Assembly (NCBI RefSeq): GCF_029407905.1 | Contig: NC_073624.1 | Coordinates: 117,180,001-117,244,000, forward strand | Reading direction: 5' to 3' | Length of the DNA: 64,000 nt | Source of the DNA: Bubalus kerabau | Taxonomy: Eukaryota > Chordata > Mammalia > Artiodactyla > Bovidae | Shown: piece by piece, positions 43,740 through 54,439 of the stretch | Numbering within the stretch: position 1 is the stretch's first letter | Layout of the letters: each line of letters starts with the position of its first letter | Notes under the pieces: generated by a model | What the model saw: the letters and a program-made list of their open reading frames with translations, nothing else | What the model was told of the DNA's origin: nothing | The model's database searches: none | Position numbers and translations under genes: made by a program

Positions 43740-44561
43740 ATTACATACATTACTCAAGTGTTACAACGACCCTGAGTAACCAGCTTTGATCGGTAGAAGA
43801 GTGAACAAACCATGTTTTCAGTCTGGGGGCACATCTGTGTCCCTGTGTGATGCTCTCTCTGAAGATAATAAGTGTACGGAAGATGGTCAGAATGGAATTG
43901 AAAATTGGAGGTAGATAAATCTAGTAACCTAATAAATTGAATTACTGAACATGTCAAAGGGCATAGGCATAACTTAATAACATTAGAAAATCCAGCATAA
44001 AGCAAAAAGTTGTGGATGGCCAAGTCTAATTTACATTTGGAGAGGTTTTAGTTTTCATTTCTCTTTTAGATGAGGCTGCAGAAGAGGGCATGAAGAACAG
44101 GGCTGTTTCAATATTTTTGTCTCTCTCTGTCACACCCTGCTGCCTCTCGTTTGGCAGTGATGTTCTAGCCTTGTACGCTTGCTGAAGAGGTGTTTGGCTG
44201 CTAAACACTAATGAGCTTTTCCTATTCACTTCCCACAAGCCAGATTTAGGCATTCTTTCTATGAGGGTAACTGAGCTGCCTGAGGTACTGCTGGCAAAGC
44301 CAATTAAAGACCAGATCTGCCTAAATTAAAATTATGGCTGCAAGGTTCTCCACCATTTGGCACAAGACTCTCAAGCTCTGCCAGTTCCCCTCCTCTGCGG
44401 CCTTTGTCTCTGTCCAGCTCCTGGCAAGGAAAGCCACAAGCCCCTCTGGATTCCCTGGTACTCCCACTACTCCTGCAATCTGTGTTTACTCCTGGGATAA
44501 CCCTTGACACTTGGAACATAGCATACGTCTTCAGATTCTGTGTTTATGATTTGTGGCCCCT
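43740..44561. other. unique sequence, no gene seen
   Basis: No recognised repeat. Short open frames without known motifs. Confidence 0.4.
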
Positions 44562-44575
44562 TTAGGGCCAGAACT

Positions 44576-44779
44576 GGGCTTCCCTTGTGGCTCAGATGGT
44601 AAAGCGTCTGCCTACAATGTGGGAGACCCAGGTTCAATCCCTGGGTCAGGAAGCTCCCCTGGAGAAGGAAATGGCAACCCACTCCAGTATTCTTGCCTGG
44701 AAAATCCCATGGATAGAGAAGCCCAGTAGGCTACAGTCCATGGGGTCACAAAGAGTCGGACACGACTGAGTGAATTCAC
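44576..44779 (+). mobile_element. Bov-tA SINE
   Basis: Complete copy with a perfect 14-bp target-site duplication TTAGGGCCAGAACT (44562-44575 and 44780-44793). The 3' end is GACTGAGTGAATTCAC. Confidence 0.96.
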
Positions 44780-45019
44780 TTAGGGCCAGAACTACATCTT
44801 AAAGTATGCAGGTGACTTGCTCACTGTGGACCTACGATGTTTAAGGAAAAATATATCTGTTGAATGCCTACAATAAAAGAAATTACAGGATTACTTATAC
44901 AAAATGCCTTTGTCTATTCCAATTTTGTGATCCTGGAACACACACACACTGAAAATATTTTTGAAATTGCTTTTGTTTTATATTAATATCTCTGTTACAC
45001 CTTCCTTAAATTGATATAG

Positions 45020-45345
45020 CATTCTCTATTACTTTAAAAAATATTCTAAATTGTGACAGTTTTGTTATTTAAGGGCTTCCCTGATGGCTCAGATGATGAA
45101 GAATCTGTCTGCAATGTAGGACACTCAGGTTCAATCCCTGGGTCAGGAAGATCCCCTGGAGAAGGGAATAGCTACCCATTCCAGCATTCTTACCTGGAGA
45201 ATTCCATGGACAGAGGCTGACAGGCTACATCCATGGGGACGAAAAAATTCGGACATGACTGAAAGACTAACACTTTCACTTTAACATTTCTGTATTACTT
45301 TTAAAAGATATTTTAAATTGTGACAAAATTTTATTATTTTAAGGG
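45020..45345 (+). mobile_element. Bov-tA SINE between long direct repeats
   Basis: Bov-tA at 45073-45282 (GGGCTTCCCTGATGGCTCAG to AAAGACTAACACTTTCAC). The flanks 45020-45075 and 45283-45345 are similar over about 55-60 bp (both contain TAAATTGTGACA and end TAAGGG), far longer than the 7-15 bp seen around other SINEs here. Confidence 0.9.
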
Positions 45346-45642
45346 TGAATGTGAACTTTGGAATTAGCTAAAAGCCACACTTAGAGTTTATCTTAATCAA
45401 AACATACAGAAGCCATCACATAGGATCTCCCAAATCTGTCAGAATTATGTGTAAAGTGCATGAGTTTCTTCCTAGCCTTGGAGATAAAATGTTTATCAAG
45501 GATGTCTACTCCAATCTAGGACTGTTTCACTCTGAATTCCTTTCTATGAAAGAAAAATTAACTATCTAGTGTAGGCTGTGACTCTTTGAGGTTATTTTAA
45601 AACTTGTAACCAAACAAAATTAATGTAATTAAGAATTTATAG

Positions 45643-46146
45643 CTAGACAGCATATTAAAAAGCAGAGACATTACTTTGCCAACAAAGGTCCATCTAGTCA
45701 AAGCTATGGTTTTTCCAGTAGTCATGTATGGATATGAGAGTTGGACTATAAAGAAAGCTGAGCACTGAAGAATTGATGCTTTTGAACTGTGGTGTTGGAA
45801 AAGACTCTTGAGAGTCCCTTGGACTGCAAGGAGATCCAATCAGTCCATCCTAAAGAAAATCAGTACTGAATTGGAAGGACTGATATCAGCTGAAGCTGAA
45901 ACTCCAATATTTTGGTAACCTGATTCAAAGAACTGACTCATTGGAAAAGACCCTGATGCTGGGAAAGATTGAAGGCAGGAGAAGAAGGGGACGACAAAGG
46001 ATGAGATAGTTGGATGGCATCACTGACTCGATGCACATGAGTTTGAATATATTCTGGGAGTTGCTGATGGACAGGGAATCCTGGTATGCTGCAGTCATGG
46101 GGTGGCAAAGAGTTGGACACAACTGAGCAACTGAACAACTGAACTG
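45643..46146 (+). mobile_element. BovB LINE 3' end
   Basis: Contains ATTAAAAAGCAGAGACATTACT, the VMYGYESWTIKKAEH block ending in a stop, and the C-terminal block. The tail is ACTGAGCAACTGAACAACTG. Flanked by AAGAATTTATAG (45631-45642) and AAGAATGTATAG (46147-46158). Confidence 0.95.
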
Positions 46147-46202
46147 AAGAATGTATAGAGTGCCTAAGAATATGTCCTGTGTCAACAAATTGGCAGACAT
46201 CA

Positions 46203-46292
46203 ACCTCATGCGAAGAGTTGACTCATTGGAAAAGACTCTGATACTAGGAGGGATTGGGGGCAGGAGGAGAAGGGGACTGAGCGACTGAACTG
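46203..46292 (+). mobile_element. BovB fragment with internal deletion
   Basis: CCTCATGCGAAGAGTTGACTC..GGAGAAGGGG jumps directly to the terminal ACTGAGCGACTGAACTG, skipping about 150 bp of BovB. Lies tail-to-tail with the CHR that follows. Confidence 0.88.
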
Positions 46293-46607
46293 TGCTGGGT
46301 CTTTTTTGCTGCATGAACTTTTCTCAAGTTCTGGAGAGCAGGGGCTACTTACTCTCTAGCTGCAGTGTATGGGCTTCTCACTGCCGTGTCTCCTTTTTTT
46401 GCGGAGCATGGGCTCTAGGGCGCACAGGCTTCAGTAGCAGCATGGGGGTCAGTATTCGTGGCTCCCGGGCTCGAGAGCACAGGCTCAATGGTTGTGACGC
46501 AGGGTTTAGTTGCTCCACACATGTGGGGTCCTCCTGGATCAGAGACTGAACTCATGTCTCCTACATTGGCAGGCAGATTCTTTACCGCTGAGCCACCAGG
46601 GAAGCCC
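46293..46607 (-). mobile_element. CHR SINE
   Basis: Reverse CHR: TGCTGGGTCTTTTTTGCTGC, GGAGCATGGGCTCTAGGGCG, ending GAGCCACCAGGGAAGCCC. A 9-bp repeat CAGACATCA flanks the CHR together with the BovB fragment (46194-46202 and 46608-46616). Confidence 0.93.
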
Positions 46608-46616
46608 CAGACATCA

Positions 46617-47701
46617 GCTTTTTATCTAACCTGAAGCTCAGAAAATTACAATTCAGTATCTTCAGGCATTTCTTTAGTCTTCCAGCTCTCTAGTAAACAG
46701 AATCTGAAACCATCATCTTATTGTCTATTTGCAAGAATTTCTGGCTGAGCCCAGCATGCCTATGGTAATCAGGGTCAATGGTTGAGCTCATTTCTCTTAT
46801 CAGTTTATATTTTCATCCATAATTATAGGTTGTGTTCATTAACAATGAATACCAGACAACTGTCACCTAAACATTCCATAGAAGGCCTGTGGCTCATCAA
46901 ATAATGTTTTTATGATTTTTGGTTTTTTATTTTTCAGAGTTTCTGTTTATACTATTGTTGTCTAAAGTATTAATCTATAGTTAACAAGGTGCCTAGGTTC
47001 TGTGTGTCGTGTCAGTAGAAACCCAAAAACAGCTTATTGAGAGCTGATGAAATTTGTTTCTTGTTCTGTTTTCCCCCACTTGAGAATATTAGATTTTAAT
47101 GAATAATTCAGTGGCTTAAAGTTAATTCCCATATCACTGCTATCTCTCTTGAACAAACCAAACAACACTAATAAATAAATAACAAAGAGATACCAGACAA
47201 TTTGAGATGTTCTCATGATGCTAATACTATAGCTGAAAACAAGTTCTGGGAACTCAGAAGTTAGTCCACAAAGACACTGGGGGCTTGATGCTTTAACGAC
47301 AGCTCTTGTATTTGGCCCTTCAGAAATGTAATATGATAAAAAGTTGCCTACTCCTCTTACCTTCTTTCCTAGCAATCCTAGTTGATTATTTAACAAATGT
47401 TTGTTACAAGCCTACTATGTGCCAAACATCATGTTTGACACTGGACGAAATATTTCTTGGCTCCAAAGAGTTCCAATAACTTCAACAAGTGTAGAGGGCT
47501 TATATTTCATCTATGAAAAAAATATTACCGATGACCACATACCCATAAAGACTGATATACCTTAAACACATGAAAAGAAATTGTATAGCAATCTAAAATG
47601 AAACAGACAAACCTGCAAAGTTAGCCTCTCTCCTGACAATTACAATAATACATAATACTTGGACACTAACCTCTATCCAATGTCTCTTTGCCAGTTTATG
47701 C
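46617..47701. other. mostly unique, no gene seen
   Basis: 47395-47480 holds the old-repeat pattern AAGCCTACTATGTGCCAAAC. The 120-codon minus frame (47034-47396) has hydrophobic stretches but no recognisable family. Confidence 0.4.
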
Positions 47702-48250
47702 TGTTACAGCAAAGTACGGTAGACTGGGTGGTGTATCAACCACAGGAATTTATTTGTTGTAGTTCTGGAAGCTTGGAAGACCAAGAACGGGATGCCAACA
47801 TAGGTGGGGTTCTGGTAAGGATCCAGGCTGCAGATGGCTGTCTTCTTGAATCCTCACCCGATGGAAAGAGGCTAATAAACCTCTCTGGGGTCCCTTTTAT
47901 GAGGATGCTAATCTGACCCTTGGGCTTCCCAAGTGACTCGGTGGTAAAGAATATGCCTGCCAATGCAGGAGACATGGGTGAGTTTGATCCCTGGGTCGGA
48001 AAGAGCCCCTGGAAAAGGAAATGGCGACCCACTCCAGTATTCTTGCCTGGGAAATCCTATGAACAAGGAAGCCTAGCGGGCTGCAGTCCATGGGGGTCAC
48101 AAAAGAGTTGTACATGACTTACCAACTAAGCAACAATAACAATCCTACCCATACAGACTTCACGTTTTCCAGAGACTCATCTCCTAATACCGTCATGTTT
48201 GGGGATGGAATTTCAACATACGAATTTTGGAGGAACACAAGCATTTAGTT
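47702..48250 (-). mobile_element. MaLR-type LTR (MLT1/MST-like) split by Bov-tA
   Basis: Reverse of a MaLR-like LTR: AGACTGGGTGGTGTATCAAC, AGGAATTTATTTGTTGTAGT (the reversed AATAAA region), GGGGTCCCTTTTATGAGGATG. After the SINE it continues CTCCTAATACCGTCATGTTTGG and AATTTCAACATACGAATTTTGG. Old and without internal coding sequence. Confidence 0.8.
47921..48142 (+). mobile_element. Bov-tA SINE nested in LTR
   Basis: GGGCTTCCCAAGTGACTCGG..TTTGATCCCTGGGTCGG..Bov-A core..CTAAGCAACAATAAC. Confidence 0.94.
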
Positions 48251-48274
48251 CACTGTACAATGTGTACAAGTCTT

Positions 48275-48415
48275 AGGAGGTAATTGCTCTTATTACTCCT
48301 CTACACAAATAAGGAAACTGGGCATTACTAAAGTTCCACTCCTTATCCAAAATCACATCACCGATGAGAATTTAAACAAGGATTTGACACAGGTAGTCTG
48401 ACTCAAGAGCCTAGG
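48275..48415 (-). mobile_element. MIR SINE
   Basis: Reverse MIR order: ATTACTCCTCTACACAAATAAGGAAACTGG, TTATCCAAAATCACATCACC, and GGATTTGACACAGGTAGTCTGACTC. Confidence 0.7.
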
Positions 48416-48419
48416 GTGA

Positions 48420-50056
48420 AGACATTTTCAAAACCCTTTTTGTTTAATAGGACACAAGGAACTGCTCATATTCCTCAGATGTTTAAATACTTGTGAAATG
48501 TCTTCTCCAGAGTGGAAACTTGTGTTCAGCATGTCCCATAAGATGCAGCTTGTGGCAGTCTTGCATTTTTAAAAACACATATTTTCAGGCTCAGACTCTT
48601 CTTTCAAATGGGGCACAGCATGACCATTCAGAGTGGTCACTCTGGACTTCTCAAAATTGAAAGGAATTTTATCTTCTTGTTGAGATAGGTTGGAACTAGT
48701 AGCTTTGTTTCCATCCAATTCAGATATTCCAATGTTTATTGATTAAAATCTTGTACTTAAAAGACAAAGCACTATGAAAGAACCTAGATGATTTTACACC
48801 ATTCAAACACAGGCAGGCATGTTCTGATCAATTTCAGGCTCCTGCTAACCAGGCCACTCTGACATTTCTATACGTGACCCTTCTGGATATAATCAGCATT
48901 TTAGTAACCATTATAAGTTAGGATGATATTCATCTGTGAGAAACAAGAACCCAATAAACAGTTAAAATATCAGTTTTACTGTAGATGGTCCAAGGCTGAG
49001 GTGGCATCTCTAAAATGTCTTCAGAAAACTAAATTTCTTTCTCTTTGTACTCCATCAACCTTAGTGATGACTTCCATTCTCATAGTATCATCATGGCTGC
49101 TGTACTTCCAGCCATCACAGGCTTGTTTCAAGCAGGAAGAATAGGAAAAACAAAGCAATAAAAAGCCCTCCTAGACCCCAGGGGCTTCCATCTACATCTC
49201 ATAAGCCATTACTGAGCTACATAGCTACTCTTAGCTGAGAGAAAGGTTGGGAGTTGAACACATTTGTTTCTTAGTCTCAATAGTGGGTAAAACAAGAGGG
49301 AAGGGTTGGAAAAGGTATTGGAAGAGCCTTGCAATGACATTGACTATGGAAGTCATTTGCATATTTACCTTGGAAACTATGGAAAAGCTAGGGATGGTTT
49401 CTATGTCTGTTTGTGTGACTCATCACTTATTTTGGTAATGAAAGGCCTAAGAAGATAATTTGGTAATTATCTTCTTGGCAATCCACTTGGTTACTTCAGG
49501 GAGAAAATGATAGGGCACAGCCTTTTGAGGTGGCACCTTTGGGGCATGTAACAGCTCACTATGAACCAGAAGAGTATAGTATCCCCACCCAGCTTGGTAC
49601 ACACGCAGAAAAGGGGGCCTGTGGGAAACAGACAGTAAGGCCATATTGGGTACCAGAGGGCCCTTGGAGCTTCATTGTGGCCACCCTAGTGATGACCAAA
49701 GATGTAACTGTTGTTTATACTCAGTTCCCAAGAATTTCTCAAGTTATCCCTTCAGAGAAATGAATATGAACATACCACTGAGACTGAAGAGATTTGAATA
49801 GAATTCTCGCACCTTATCCCTGGAAGCAACCTTTAGAATTCATTTAGCCCATGCCCTCTTATGTTCATCTGAGGAAACAGAATCCCATGAAATTATTTGC
49901 ACCGGGATACCCAGATGAGGGTCACTGGTGTCCTTTACTCTTCTACCACTTGGAAGAAGTGGGAACACCCCCGTAGTATGTTACCACAGCACTCGAACTT
50001 CCCACAGGTAACACTGACCTGCAAACATCTGTCTAGTTTCCTTCACTTCTACACTG
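48420..50056. other. unique sequence, no gene seen
   Basis: No recognised repeat except a possible MIR scrap near 49845-49915. Several 60-80 codon frames on both strands without known motifs. Confidence 0.4.
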
Positions 50057-50269
50057 TGGCCTTCCCTAGTGGCTCAGTGGTAAAGAATCTGCGTGCAATG
50101 CAGGAGACCCTGGGTTTGATCCCTGGGTTAGGAAGATTCCCTTGGAGAAGGGAATGGCAACACACTCCAGTACTCTTGCCTGGAGAATTCCATGGACAGA
50201 GGAGCCTGGTGGGCTACAGTCCATGGGGTCCCAGAGAGCTGGACACGATTAAGTGACTAACACTTTTCA
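50057..50269 (+). mobile_element. Bov-tA SINE
   Basis: GGCCTTCCCTAGTGGCTCAG..GGTTTGATCCCTGGGTTAGG..Bov-A core..AAGTGACTAACACTTTTCA. CTACACTG flanks it (50049-50056 and 50270-50277). Confidence 0.95.
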
Positions 50270-50277
50270 CTACACTG

Positions 50278-51363
50278 CAAACTCTCATCAGGTGTGGTCT
50301 ATGTCCATCTTATTCAATGCAGTATTTTTCTAAGATCCGATACAACTTTGGGACATGATGTATTTTTATGGAATGAGAAAATGGAAGACTAGATGATCTA
50401 CACCAGACAGAGGTTGTAATCTTTTTTTCCCTGATTACCAGTATTTTCAAGGCCAGAATCATTCAGGTCATAAATGGGGTAAAGAGTCAATATGAAGTTA
50501 GACTAGGGAAGATTCTCCTACCTATTCTGTTCTTGACCCTCCTCATCATCCACTTTCCCAGGACTGAGGGGTATTTATAACTCCCCTGTTTTTGAAGGAA
50601 AATAGATCTTCAGGAAAATGTTCCTTTCACAGAGAAAATAGGGCTTACCTGACAATGGTATAGACCTAGAAATTCTGGGTAGAAATTAAAGCAAATATAT
50701 ACCTTTAAGTCCAGAGTTAGAGATTATAATAGTGTCTGTCACAGTAAATCCTAAAGAACCTTCACTGGTCTGGCTGGGGTGATATGGAATATATAACCAG
50801 ATCACAGACTCTTCTAGCTTATATGCTGTATCCAGTTGGAGCCCAGTGATAAAAACACCATATTTTATTTTTGCCATATTGTTGGGGTCTGTCGTTTATC
50901 TTATGTTTCCAACTGATTGCTTCTGGGAGATGGCAAAGTGTTTTTAAAGTTACAGAGGTAATTGTTCTAACTTCCTCCTAAACAGAGATGATGTCTAGAA
51001 CGCCGAGGGCCAGAGTCTGTGCTCTGATTGCAGATTGCCAAGTCAGCAAGGCACGCGAGTAGTTGGAAATCTTTCAGTTATTTGTTATGCAAGGTAAGAA
51101 TGTGTTACTAGGAAGACAAATCACTTGTTCTCTCTAAATTTATTTACCAACTCTTATGTTCATGTAGGATGAAGTACCATGAAATTAGCAATCATACAGA
51201 TTTTGAAAAGTCAGAATTGGCTTATTTCAGTTAATTCTTAAGCACAGATAAGTCTCTCCCTAGTGGTTAGAGAAAAGATTTGAATCCTCTTACAGGCTGT
51301 AAATTGAATATCATTGCTTTGTTTCCTGCTAAGTTACAGTCTAAACCAAATAGCTCTTAATGT
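50278..51363. other. unique sequence, no gene seen
   Basis: No recognised repeat or exon. Confidence 0.4.
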
Positions 51364-51378
51364 TAAACTGATTATCCC

Positions 51379-51481
51379 GACTCTTTCTGCCCCCTTCTGA
51401 TGCCTATGTCAGAAGCTTTCTCTATCTCCTTTATACTTTAATAAAACTTTATTACACACACACACACACACACAAAATAAA
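51379..51481 (+). mobile_element. retroposed end of an LTR-derived RNA
   Basis: About 75 bp resembling the R-region end of a bovine endogenous-retrovirus LTR (GATGCCTATGTCAGAAGC, CTATCTCCTTTATACTTTAA, TAAAACTTTATTACA). The polyadenylation signal AATAAA is at about 51440. It is followed by (AC)11 and an A-rich tail. A perfect 15-bp duplication TAAACTGATTATCCC flanks it (51364-51378 and 51482-51496). This looks like a 5'-truncated, polyadenylated retroviral-type transcript copied in by LINE machinery. It has no coding content. Confidence 0.7.
51454..51475 (+). repeat. (AC)n microsatellite
   Basis: About 11 AC units at the tail of the retrocopy, probably grown from its A-rich tail. Confidence 0.95.
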
Positions 51482-51496
51482 TAAACTGATTATCCC

Positions 51497-51863
51497 ACTC
51501 ATAATTTTTTCTCATTATCATTCATTTTAAAATACTGGTGGGTCTCAACTGTTTTCATCTTACCAAATCAAGCTGATTCTCTAAAAATTATAATAAACCC
51601 CTCATTTGAATTTTTAAAAATTTTGTATCAATAGTTTTTATTCACCTATTCCACAAATAGGTGATAAACATCAAAAAATGACAAAAATTATCTGTGTTGC
51701 TTTTTTCTTTATAGGTAATAGCTTTCTTTGAAGAAAAAAATTTTTTTTTCTCAAACTATCTACCCAGGTCTCTTTTTGGCAAGGATGTAGCACCTCTCCT
51801 ATTAACATCATGGGACTTTACAATGAATTTCCCATAAACAGACATTTGAGGATTAGCTCATCT
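51497..51863. other. unique sequence, no gene seen
   Basis: AT-rich, nothing recognised. Confidence 0.4.
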
Positions 51864-51874
51864 GGTATTAGACT

Positions 51875-52147
51875 GCTGCTGCTGCTAAATCACTTCAGTC
51901 GTGTCCGACTCTGTGCGACCCCACAGACGGCAGCCCACCAGGCTTCCCCGTCCCTGGGATTCCCCAGGCAAGAACACTGGAGTGGGTTGCCGTCTCCTTC
52001 TCTTATGCATGAAAGTGAAAAGTGAAAGTGAAGTCGCTCAGTCGTGTCCGACTCTTCGCGATCCCATGGACCGCAGCCTACCAGGCTCCTCCGTCCATGG
52101 GATTTTCCAGGCAAGAGTACTGGAGTGGGGTGCCATTGCCTTCTCCA
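51875..52147 (-). mobile_element. Bov-A2 SINE (dimer)
   Basis: Reverse dimer with a GCT-rich start and a GAAAGTGAAAAGTGAAAGTG linker. Perfect 11-bp duplication GGTATTAGACT (51864-51874 and 52148-52158). Little divergence, so comparatively young. Confidence 0.97.
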
Positions 52148-52414
52148 GGTATTAGACTATAGTTTATAAAAGGAGTCAAGCTTGCAGCATTTTTTTCTCA
52201 GTTTTTCTGACTTCTGTCTTAGCAAACTTTGATCGCTATATCATCCATTTAAAATACAGTATTATTTCCAAAACAGTGACTCAAATCAGTATAATAATGT
52301 TAGATGTTGCCAGCTCATAGGGGCCAAATGAAGTTACCGTATTTGAAAGCAGGATTTGAAAAGTCATCATTTAAATAAAAATGGCACTCAAATTGAATTC
52401 TAGCAATAGTGATT

Positions 52415-52865
52415 GTTCTGGTCCATTCAGACTGCCATAGCAACACACCATAGACTGGGAGGCCTCTGGCAACAGTCATCGGTTTCTCACAGTGGTGGAG
52501 GCTGGGGAGCCCACGATCAGGGCTCTTGCAGATTTAGTGACTGGTCAGAGCTAGCTTTCTGGTTCATGAAGTGAAGTGAAGTGAAATGAAAGCCGCTCAG
52601 TCGTGTCCGACTCTTTGCGGCCCCATGCACTGTACAGACTGTATGGTCCATGGAATTCTCCAGCTCTTTTTGCTTTGTCTTCGCATGGCAGGAGGTGGCA
52701 GAGGAGCTTTCTCTGGCGTCTTTTTGAAGGGCATTATCTCCCATCCCATCCACCTAATCACCTCCCAAAGGCCTCACCTCTAATACCATTAACATGGGGT
52801 GAGGATTCAACATATAAATGGGGAGGGAGGCAGGGGCAGAAACATTCGGATCATAGCAGTGATGT
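52415..52865 (-). mobile_element. MaLR-type LTR split by Bov-A piece
   Basis: Reverse LTR: GTCCATTCAGACTGCCATAG, CCATAGACTGGGAGGCCTCT, TTTCTCACAGTGGTGGAGGC, then after the SINE GGCATTATCTCCCATCCCAT, AATCACCTCCCAAAGGCCTC, ACATTCGGATCATAGCAG. Confidence 0.85.
52567..52665 (-). mobile_element. Bov-A SINE, 5' truncated
   Basis: GAAGTGAAGTGAAGTGAAATG start, then GCCGCTCAGTCGTGTCCGAC and a truncated reverse monomer ending GGAATTCTCCAG. Nested in the LTR. Confidence 0.88.
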
Positions 52866-53019
52866 CTACTTTTGCCAGATTTTACCTAAAGCCAAATAAC
52901 CTCTTTGGGGAGGAACTACATTTAATTAACTCCAACCACATGTAACCTCTGTGTTAATTGCATATGTAATTACATATGTATGTAATTTTTATTACAACCA
53001 ATTATGTAAAGTGTTATTT

Positions 53020-53260
53020 TTCCTATTTTACAATTCAGAGAATGGAAATGTAGAGAAATTAAATAACTTGTCCAAAGTCACCCTGCTAGTAGGATGCGAA
53101 GGTAGGATTCAAATGCAGACCATGGTCTCTTTATCCAATATCTGTTCATTCAACAAATATCTGTTAAGCATGTACTATGAGAGGAATAGTATGTGAAAGA
53201 CTGAAGGAGCAAAGAAAGTAAGGCAGAGTCACTGTTTTCAAAGAAGTCACTACTACTTTT
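53020..53260 (-). mobile_element. MIR SINE and adjoining old repeat
   Basis: Reverse MIR: CAATTCAGAGAATGGAAATG, AAATAACTTGTCCAAAGTCACC, GATTCAAATGCAGACC. Followed (53140-53260) by the old pattern TTCATTCAACAAATATCTGTTAAG. Confidence 0.68.
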
Positions 53261-53269
53261 AAAAGAATA

Positions 53270-53493
53270 TGTGCTATGTGCTAATTTGCTTCAGTCCTGT
53301 CTGACTCTTTGTGACCCTATAGACTGTAGCCCACCAGGCTCCTCTGCCCATGGGACTCTTCAGGCAGGATTACTGGAGTGGGTTGCCATTTCCTTCTCCA
53401 GGGGATCTTCCCAACCCAGGAATCGAACCAGCATCTCTTACATCTCCGCACTGGCAGGCGTGTTCTTTACCACTAGAGCCTCCTGGGAGGCCC
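53270..53493 (-). mobile_element. Bov-tA SINE
   Basis: Reverse copy, TAATTTGCTTCAGTCCTGTC to CCTCCTGGGAGGCCC. TTTAAAAGAATA flanks it (53258-53269 and 53494-53505). Confidence 0.95.
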
Positions 53494-53505
53494 TTTAAAA
53501 GAATA

Positions 53506-54439
53506 AGGAAGTGCCTAGCAACAGACTCTCAGGAGAGCACAGGGAGCCACATTGTGTGTAAAAGAAGAATCGTTTCTTCACTTGAATTCTCTAATGAAAA
53601 TTCCTTCCTTCTGAAGAAAATCAGTAAGTTAAGCCTCCCAGAAATTCAGGACTTTCAAATATCTAGCTCGTTTCTTTCCTAATTCAGACTTATTTTCCTT
53701 GAGTGCAGAAGTGGCCGTGACTCAGAGCCTGTGTTAAGAGGCCAGCCCGGGCCCCAGGCCGCGGGCCTTGAAGCGCCTATTCCTTCAGGGCTGGCACATC
53801 CCACCTTCACCTTCCCCAAAGTGATAAGCTAGCAAAAAAAAAAAAAAATTCCTTATCCAATCTGCTTCAGTGTTAGCAAAGCTACAGACGTGAAATCTAA
53901 AATGGGAAGATCCTGAATTGTATACCAAGAAACTGCCGATTAGTGTGCAATTAAACTGTATTAGAAACTCGGGGGGAACACTTGCTTTCTTTCTTTCCCT
54001 TCCTCTCTCTCTTTCATTTATTACAGATACATGAGGAAGAGACCCTTGGAAAGATTACGATGATGCTATCACTTTACCCTTTCTCAATCGCATTATCGTT
54101 GGCTGCAATAATCTTTCATAACGGTTGTTTCTCTTCTCTAGTTAGGGTATTAGCACTGAATGTGTCTCATTTAGCACTAAGTACTCCACGCCCAGAATTG
54201 TACCAGATACATTACAGACAATAAATTTATTCAACAAGGATACATTGAGTGTGAAGGAAGGAATGCTCTATTTTATCAGAACTTTTATGAAGCTAAAAAC
54301 TGTATCCTCTAAAAAGAAATTAGCGCACCCCATTTTATCAAACTGTAACATTTTTTCTCATTTCATTTCTCTGAAGGACTATTCTATTTCCTTTGGCAAA
54401 GAGAGAGGGTCAAAAGGTATATGACCCTATTTTAAGTGG
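53506..54439. other. unique sequence, no gene seen
   Basis: Contains a short CG-rich part (53735-53790), an A-run (about 53834-53848) and a CT-rich tract (53984-54015). The frames at 53982-54224 and nearby have no recognised product. Confidence 0.4.
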
